Source: Mesorhabditis belari (Eukaryota; Nematoda; Chromadorea; Rhabditida; Rhabditidae). Taken from it: DNA of 64,000 nt. The notes below the pieces were generated by a model. That model saw only the letters and a program-made list of their open reading frames with translations, ran no database searches and was not told where the DNA came from. Shown here piece by piece: positions 58,301 to 64,000 of the stretch. The DNA lies in NCBI GenBank assembly GCA_958450365.1, contig CAUEEP010000911.1:1117001-1181000 (forward strand), written 5' to 3'. The position numbers and the translations under genes were made by a program. The stretch's first letter is position 1. Each line of letters starts with the position of its first letter.

Positions 58301-59496
58301 ATTATGTCGGCTCACGAGCTACATGGGGACACTGCTTCGAATTAGCTTTCACAAAAGATTTACGAGAAATTCGAAAAGGAGACAATATTTGCGACCTTGT
58401 CCATGACTCATCTCCATTTATTGTCGATCTAGAGGAGATTCGACGAGTCTTACATAAAAAGAAAGCCGAAATCAGCAAATTTCATCCACATGAACGGAAG
58501 AGAACATCAGAAACCTTATCTGAATTTTTGGTTCATCAACATGAGTTATTGCAAATGTATGAAGGGATAAAACGATCAACTTTTCCTAGATCTGAACTAG
58601 AATGGCTTTTAAAAGCTCTGATAATTTCAGGTAAAAGTCGTTTTCCGGGATATATCTATATTTTGGATATAATTGAAAGAAGGGACGTTGCTGTAAAATG
58701 TCATTGCCCAACTATATGCCCTAAAAAAGCCTTGTCCACAAAGGGGATCCTTTCTGACATCGGTTTACAGAATATTTTATGTAAAGAAAAAGATAACGTG
58801 GTATTAGATGCAATTGAACTCCCGGAAGAACTTCTAAAAATTGAACTTGAAGTTGTTGAGAAAAATTGGCACAAGTTTGAAGAAACATTATATGATCAAT
58901 ATGAAGATAACATTTTTAAACGATTTCCAGGACTTATCACAGAGTATTCGGCAAAATATCAAATCACGTCTATTTGTGGTTGTCCAATACAGTGTGCCAC
59001 TAAGAAATTCCCAGAAAATGCAATTCATTCTTTGTTTCAATTCGAATATTCAACTTGTTCTAAATTGAATCAACTCGAATTTCTCGAAACTCATTCCTTA
59101 TTCGAACAATCTTTTCGTCTGTTAGATGAATGGGAACAACATATGGATTCCCCGACAATATATTTGTATTTGATAGAAAGTCTATTGCTTAAACTTTCAG
59201 AAAAGAAAGATCCTTCTTATGGTTTTTGTTTTATAATGGTAAAACAGGTGGATTATAAGAAAGCTGAAGCAAAACGGCGAACGTGTGAACATATGAGAGC
59301 TGAAGGTAAGTATAGTCAAATCACTGTAGCAGGTATCCATGCTTTAGAAAAAAGTCGACATTTTTATGTTGCTCTCACTTTGCAAAGTTATTCTTTTTTG
59401 TTTCTAGCAGAGAAACAAAATTTGCATCAGAAAAAAAGAAACCTCCGAAAAGAGCCTTACTACAGGGTGCTCCAGAATTACGTGAACCAATATTAG
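55389..59496 (+). CDS. Protein kinase with novel C-terminal region (9 exons, ~880 aa)
   Basis: Exons: 55389-55465, 55583-55770, 56656-56779, 56818-56968, 57054-57115, 57167-57250, 57398-57476, 57514-59305, 59408-59496; all phases fit. Kinase landmarks: Gly loop 'IGGGAFGDV', Lys in 'IVMKEV', alpha-C Glu in 'EEEMKIL', hinge 'MEYCDEGSL', catalytic loop 'AHRDVKPGN', 'GDFGV' (DFG), 'GTERYMAPE' (APE) and 'DVFASGLVLWE'. All catalytic residues are present, so it should be active on Ser/Thr. Residue 256 onward is a mostly helical region of about 620 aa with clustered Cys ('SICGCPIQCATK', 'VKCHCPTICPKK') and no domain I know. The last 11 residues come from a transposon; the native stop was probably right after 'RKEPY'. 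Intron 8 (102 nt) is in frame, so its splicing is not forced. Confidence 0.82.
55830..56165. repeat. 44-48-bp minisatellite in kinase intron 2, about 8 units
   Basis: The unit is 'gtgtgcaaacgtgacgctcc' + 'atgattacgtctctctgtctgtct'. Length varies by 4-bp 'tctg' steps. It starts after 'ataaagcagaagagacgtcc'. Confidence 0.93.
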
Positions 59497-60451
59497 GTTG
59501 GAAAGAAAGTTCTCGGAAAAAGTTTGTACTGTAATTCTTTAAAAACGAATCCACCAATTCAAGAACATTTTGTTCTATTATTTACAAGTCGACTCCAAGA
59601 AATCACTCGTAAAAAATGAGTGTAGCTTTCCCGTAAAATTTTAGAGATTTTTGAAAAATTATGATTTTCCAGCTTAAAACTTGTTCAAAAGCTGGTCACT
59701 GGTCAGCTGGTCACAAAAAGTGACCAAGCCACTTCAGCTGAAGAAATCTCGAATTTTTTACCTGAAGCCCACTCGGTTTTTTTTGTCAAAAGCTTTTTGA
59801 AATATCAATAGAATATATCAAGTTTATCAATAGAATTTGGGAAGAATTGACGGCTTGGTTTTTGAGAAATCATCATGCAAACTTTTTTCGAGAACTTTCT
59901 TTCCAACCTAATATATTTCTAGGCGTAGAAGCCATAGCAGATCAAATCGAGTTAAAAACACAAAAGTTTTATTCTTACAATTTTTTTAACAAGAAAAATA
60001 ACTTTTTCTCAAAAAGATCTCCTTTCGCGGATATGCATGCTTGTAGACATTTTGGGAATGCATCGACGGTGGCAGAAAGGTACGGGACGTCGAGCTCATC
60101 CCAAGCTTTTTCGCGTGACTTCTTAAGAGAATCAATGCTGGAATGAGGTTTTTGGTATGCCTTTGCCTCGAGTACACTCCAAATACTATAATCCATCGGA
60201 TTCAAATCTGGTGATGAGGGTGGCCACTGATTGAAAGTGATGAAATCGGGGAAGTTCCGTTGGCACATTCCTGAACAATTCGAGCTTGATGAGCTGGCAC
60301 TCCGCCCTGTTGAAAATACCAAATTCGATTCGCGAAATGTTTTGGAGCCCAGAGATGAACTTCTTTCTTCAATTTCTATCAGGCGCTTTTTCGCTTCGGA
60401 CACGTTAAATAAAGTGGCGCGCACTGGTTCACGTAATTCTGGGGCACCCTG
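59463..60451 (-). mobile_element. Tc/mariner element at the kinase stop codon
   Basis: Ends 'cagggtgctccagaattacg' / 'cgtaattctggggcaccctg', TA on both sides (59461-62, 60452-53). The minus-strand C-terminal transposase part (59975-60424) has 'QWPPSSPDLNPMDYSIWSVL' (catalytic third residue region), 'KKSREKAWDELDVPYLSATV' and 'DAFPKCLQ'. The N-terminal half is deleted. Same family as 26038-27066. Confidence 0.88.
59493..59911. mobile_element. MITE nested in the Tc element
   Basis: Ends 'ttaggttggaaagaaagttc' and complement, TA at 59491-92 and 59912-13. It lies 30 bp inside the left end of the Tc element, so it came later. Confidence 0.9.
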
Positions 60452-60467
60452 TAGTTAGTTGAGTTTA

Positions 60468-61117
60468 TAAACAGACGAAAAAAACATCGCTTATTTTTCT
60501 AAAACGTGGATACCGGTCTGGCTACAGTAACTTGTTTGAAGGTCGCTGCGGTCTTTTGTTGAAACTCACTCTCCTCGACAAAGGGATGTCTTTTTGGAAT
60601 AAAAACTTCTCACTGGAAGACTGTTGTGATCGATGCATGGCTGAATATGTTGATCTCATCTATATTAGTCTCTATGAACTCAGTGATTTGCTCGAAGTTA
60701 GACAGCGCTTCTTAAGGGATCGATGGATTATGAGTAAGAATCTGTAAATTCAGGGATTCTAGACCAGTTTTAAGTAAGTTTAACGGTATTTTAGTTAGGT
60801 AGCCGACCATTTGTATTTTACCAAAGTTTGAAAGTAATTTTGAAACCTCCATAATCATTGAATGAAACATGATTTGAGCTGGATTTTTTCTATAAGCTTT
60901 ATATCTTGTGAAACATTGAAAAAAATCGGATACATTTATTTTATTATTAGAAAGATCTAAAAACAATACTGAAGGTCAAATAAAATGCACAAAAATTTTA
61001 GAACAAACTCCAATGTCTGTGGAAGTTTTTCAACAGATCGAAGTGAGAAAGAAGCAGCATATAGAAGAGATGGAAATGGGTATAGAGAAATTCTGGAAAA
61101 GGCGAATAATTGAATAG
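60468..61117 (+). CDS. Two 3' exons of a plus-strand gene of unknown identity
   Basis: The first exon (acceptor about 60465-60480, end 60734) reads 'LIFLKRGYRSGYSNLFEG', 'GMSFWNKNFSLEDCCDRC', 'VDLIYISLYELSDLLEV' up to 'RDRWIM', then a donor (A|GTAAGA). The last exon 61002-61117 enters in the matching phase and reads 'QTPMSVEVFQQIEVRKKQ' ... 'GIEKFWKRRIIE' and stop. No start codon with upstream context is visible. They could be the remaining 3' end of a kinase isoform, split off by the Tc insertion, or a separate truncated gene. Confidence 0.45.
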
Positions 61118-61344
61118 CAAAGCTCAATATTGCTATTTATTCATGTTTTTAAAAATCTTTGTGAGAAAACTCATAAAATATCGTTTCTTTTATTTGTTAA
61201 TTGTTTTAATTTATCCATGTAAAGTGGCCAAAAAAAGTCTTGACGCTCGAATCTTTTTGTTGTTTTTCATAAAATTCAAACATAGACAGTGGGTAATTGT
61301 TACATGTGTGTGTGCACCAATTCGTTAGATATTTAATGCAATAC

Positions 61345-63600
61345 AGTCATGTGCAAAAGTCTTTTCACATTCAATTTTCTAAATAGTTGCATCGATTTTC
61401 TTTGATAAAGTTCATGACGCTCTTAAAGCTATTAATGGCTTTGGTTACACAAATACAGGGTGCTGCAAAAGTTTGGAGCCGCTTCTTAAGATAGTTAAAG
61501 GTTTAAAAACTAGCTTTAAAAAGCTAAAAATTAATAACAAATTCTTTATTCGAATCATAACAACAAATAACTGAAACAAATGCTCGAAATTTCCACCATC
61601 CGCTTCGATACACCTCTTTAAACGCTTTGGGAAGTTCCTCACGATGGTGGCGCACGCTTAAACAGTTATTTCATCCCAGACTCGTTTCAGAGCAGATTTT
61701 AAAGCATCCACTGTTTGATACGTCTTCATCGAGATCTTACCTTCCAAAATAGCCCAAACGGAGTAATCGAGGGGATTAAAATCTGGCGAATTTGAAGGCC
61801 AAATCGTCTTATCCCAAAAGCCTGGAAACAACTGATTGTCAAGCGTTGAGAGTTGAGTGAGCACCATGCGCCGGAGCCCGGTCCTGTTGAAGGGTAAAAC
61901 TAGCTTGGCCAAAGTGATTTGTTACCCAATGTTTCAAGGCATCTTTTAATACCAGTTGTTGGCAGTTTTTAGCATTCATCTTGACGTTTCTGTCCAAAAA
62001 AAAAGGCGGCGTCTTACTTGTAGCACACATACCTCCACACACCATTATCGAAGCTGAAAAATGCTTTCTAACCATTAAATTTGCCGCAAATGTGTTCTTC
62101 AGACCCCTTTTGAGAAGTTATCTATGATTTTGGCGGTTGTGCAATGACTGGATAGAAAAAATCTTTTCATCTGTGAAGAGGATCCTCTCAAGTAGGCCAG
62201 TCGTCACCAAGCGCGCCATCTTCTTTGCTAGACGCTTTCGTTTCTTCTGGGATTTGTCGCTCAAGACATGTGCTTTGGCCAATTTGTAGCTAAAGAATCT
62301 TAGTTTCCCTTTAACAATCCTTCCAACGCTTCGAGGGCTAATTTTCAGCTGTTTGCCCATCTTTCGCATCGACCGCAGCTTTTTTTGGCGAATCCGAAAG
62401 CGAATTTCGTTGATGTTCGTAGGTGATACGGCAGTTGGTGGTCGACCACTTCGAGGGCGATCCTTGTTGTTCTTTATCTCCTTGTAGCGTTTAATTGCTT
62501 TGTTGACGGTGCTTTTTGGCTATTTCGTGATTTTTACAATCTCCGGGCTATTTTTTCCGCCTTGGTATAGTCCGAGAATCACATCGCGTCGTTTTTTGGC
62601 GTTCATTCTTACGAATTTTCTCCTGAAAAGAAATTTTTTGTAACAAATCACCTTAACTATACTCGAAAAAAGGGAAAAAAGTATACGAGACACAAGAAAA
62701 AAATGTGAGCTAAATTTTCTGCAATGTTTTCATAGCGGCTCCGAACTTTTGCCGCACCCTGTATATGTACAATTTATTTACACAAACGTTGCCGCTATAA
62801 AACACTTCATAATCGAGAAAAAAAATTAATTGTCAAAACACCCCTGAAAATCGTGGTGCAAAAGTCTTTTCACACTTGGAAAAATTTTTATGATTTTCGT
62901 TTGCTTCGTATTTACTAGTGCTAATTGATTTTTTTTTAGATGCCAGGAGCGTATTTGTCAACTCCGGGTCAAGAAATGATCGTCGAGGCAAGGAAGAAAG
63001 GAATGCCACGACAAGATGTTGCTCGCCTCTTAGGATGTACGCCCAGAACAGTTGACGTTGGACGATGGAGCTATTCTTCTCAAGCAAACTTCAAACAAGA
63101 ATATTTCCCGCTGGACCTTGCATCTACGCTTGCTTCAAGCAGCATTGTATACTAGAAGACCTGCTCTCAAGCCCATGATGGCAGCCAAACACAGGAGGCA
63201 GCGTCTTCAATTTGCTCGAACCTATTCAAATTGGTCAATCGATGATTGGGCCCGAGTGATTTTCGTTGATAAAACAAAGGTTGCTATTTTTCCTTCAAAA
63301 CGGAATCATCTGATCCGACATCTAATCGAAAAGCGATATCAACTCAAATACTTGCAAACTATGGTGAAAACAGGCGGAGGATAAATTATGCATTTCGGTA
63401 ACGATAATTTTCTTTTTATGGAGTCCAACGTGATTTCTTTCGTGCGATGTGTAAAAGTTCAAAAGGTCCGCTTGTCCTCGTAAAGTCAACAATAGATTCC
63501 CGTCAATATATTGAGATATTGGACATACAGTGGTCCACAAAAATAATGCCCCATTGCCATCCAACAGTATGTTTTTTAAGGAAATCTTGCAAAATCGACA
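61345..63600 (+). mobile_element. Tc1-like element, split by a mariner
   Basis: The left end 'acagtcatgtgcaaaagtct' (61346) is repeated near 62855 ('tggtgcaaaagtcttttcac'). The plus-strand transposase starts 'MPGAYLSTPGQEMIVEARKK' (62940; 'DVARLLGCTPRTVD' helix-turn-helix). After a frame change it continues 'ISRWTLHLRLLQAALYTRRP' and 'YSNWSIDDWARVIFVDKTKV' with the first catalytic Asp. The later D...E part is missing or overrun by the next element. Confidence 0.8.
61456..62761 (-). mobile_element. Near-complete mariner/Tc element, frameshifted transposase
   Basis: 1,306 bp; ends 'cagggtgctgcaaaagtttg' / 'aacttttgccgcaccctg', TA on both sides (61454-55, 62762-63). Minus-strand transposase in order: 'MGKQLKISPRSVGRIVKGKL' (HTH), 'ERILFTDEKIFSIQ' (first D), 'HFSASIMVCGGMCATSKTPP', 'ASFTLQQDRAPAHGAHST' (second D), 'FWDKTIWPSNSPDFNPLDYS' (third D), 'MRNFPKRLKRCIEADGGNFE' (C-terminus). 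All parts are present, but at least three frame changes separate them. Confidence 0.92.
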
Positions 63601-64000
63601 TTTCAGAAAAAGAGTAGGGTATTTTTACCGACCCATAAGACTCGACTTTTCAAGAATCTAAGATTTATCCGTATACATTACATACAAATTAAAGTATAAA
63701 ACAAAAACAATAAGCTACTTGAAAATTAGCTCCACAAAAGTAATGCCCCATTTACAAAGAATTAACACAATTTTTAAAAATCAATACTTGGTTGGTCCTC
63801 CTTTTGCTTTTATTACTTCATTGAGTCGATTCGGCATGGAATCCACGAGATTCTTCAAAGGACTTTGGGGGATGGTGGCCCAGAGACGTTGAATGTGAAC
63901 CCATAAGGCAGCCTTCGAATCGAATTTCTTTCCCTTGAGTCGCGACTTCACAAATGACCAGAGATGCTCGATAACATTGATATTCGGTGAGTAGGGAGGC
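63530..64000 (-). mobile_element. Tc1-like element, partial (runs off the window)
   Basis: Starts 'cagtggtccacaaaaataat' near 63530; the subterminal 'ccacaaaagtaatgccccat' repeats it at 63731. Minus strand from 64000: 'PPYSPNINVIEHLWSFVKSR' (third catalytic residue region), 'GKKFDSKAALWVHIQRLWAT' and 'NLVDSMPNRLNEVIKAKGGP' (C-terminus). Open so far, so it may be intact beyond the edge. Confidence 0.88.

Noticed and set aside
60712..60966. Minus-strand 84-aa ORF starting with a leucine-rich-repeat-like 'FLDLSNNKI'
   Set aside because: A single LRR-like stretch without further repeats; it overlaps plus-strand exon sequence and lacks splice signals.

Overview
This 64 kb window is nuclear DNA of a free-living-type (rhabditid-like) nematode. 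It is AT-rich. Genes are split by many introns, several only 37-48 nt long, with TTTCAG/TTTTAG acceptors. Some start codons sit just downstream of a TTTCAG that could accept a spliced leader. There is a CYP33-type cytochrome P450, a family of F-box-like genes of nematode type, and very many mariner/Tc1 elements and their MITEs. I can suggest rhabditid, but not a species. Most real coding sequence is in short exons, so I assembled genes by joining splice sites and checking that reading phase is kept. || 1-14 kb: two F-box-like genes (4.87-5.81 and 10.69-11.64 kb, both minus) and an F-box fragment (0.9-1.5 kb), separated by four copies of a non-coding repeat of about 1.2 kb. 13.9-20.7 kb (minus): a 12-exon gene for a secreted protein of about 442 aa with two cysteine-rich modules and a Thr-rich tail. 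A second, similar terminal exon lies downstream. 23.0-29.6 kb (minus): a 13-exon gene for a protein of 446 aa made of two tandem four-helix membrane repeats. 31.3-31.6 kb (plus): a small two-exon membrane protein of 90 aa. 32.8-33.7 kb (minus): an exon of a cysteine-rich protein cut by a MITE. 33.9-39.75 kb (minus): a 12-exon CYP33-like P450 with two frame breaks. 40-42.6 kb: a rearranged mariner and a 40-bp minisatellite. || 42.7-52.3 kb: a second F-box cluster (42.89-43.89 and 48.09-49.00 kb, minus) in a segmental duplication. Each F-box gene is preceded upstream by a decayed copy of an unknown gene ('gene X') whose fuller end carries a C-terminal membrane tail. Inverted copies of a Gly-rich exon lie at 46.7 and 52.1 kb. 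A hAT-derived two-exon fragment is at 51.5-51.85 kb. 53.1-55.1 kb: a mariner MITE and an element with long terminal inverted repeats and an integrase-like ORF. 55.4-59.5 kb (plus): a protein-kinase gene joined to a novel C-terminal region of about 620 aa. Its 3' end was hit by a Tc element that itself carries a MITE. 60.5-61.1 kb: orphan 3' exons. 61.3-64 kb: nested mariner and Tc1-like elements, the last running off the window. || The genes do not form an obvious pathway. The common themes are expanded, fast-evolving families (F-box, P450, cysteine-rich secreted, kinase) and growth of introns by MITEs. At least four insertions sit within about 20 nt of a splice donor, and two hit or border coding sequence.
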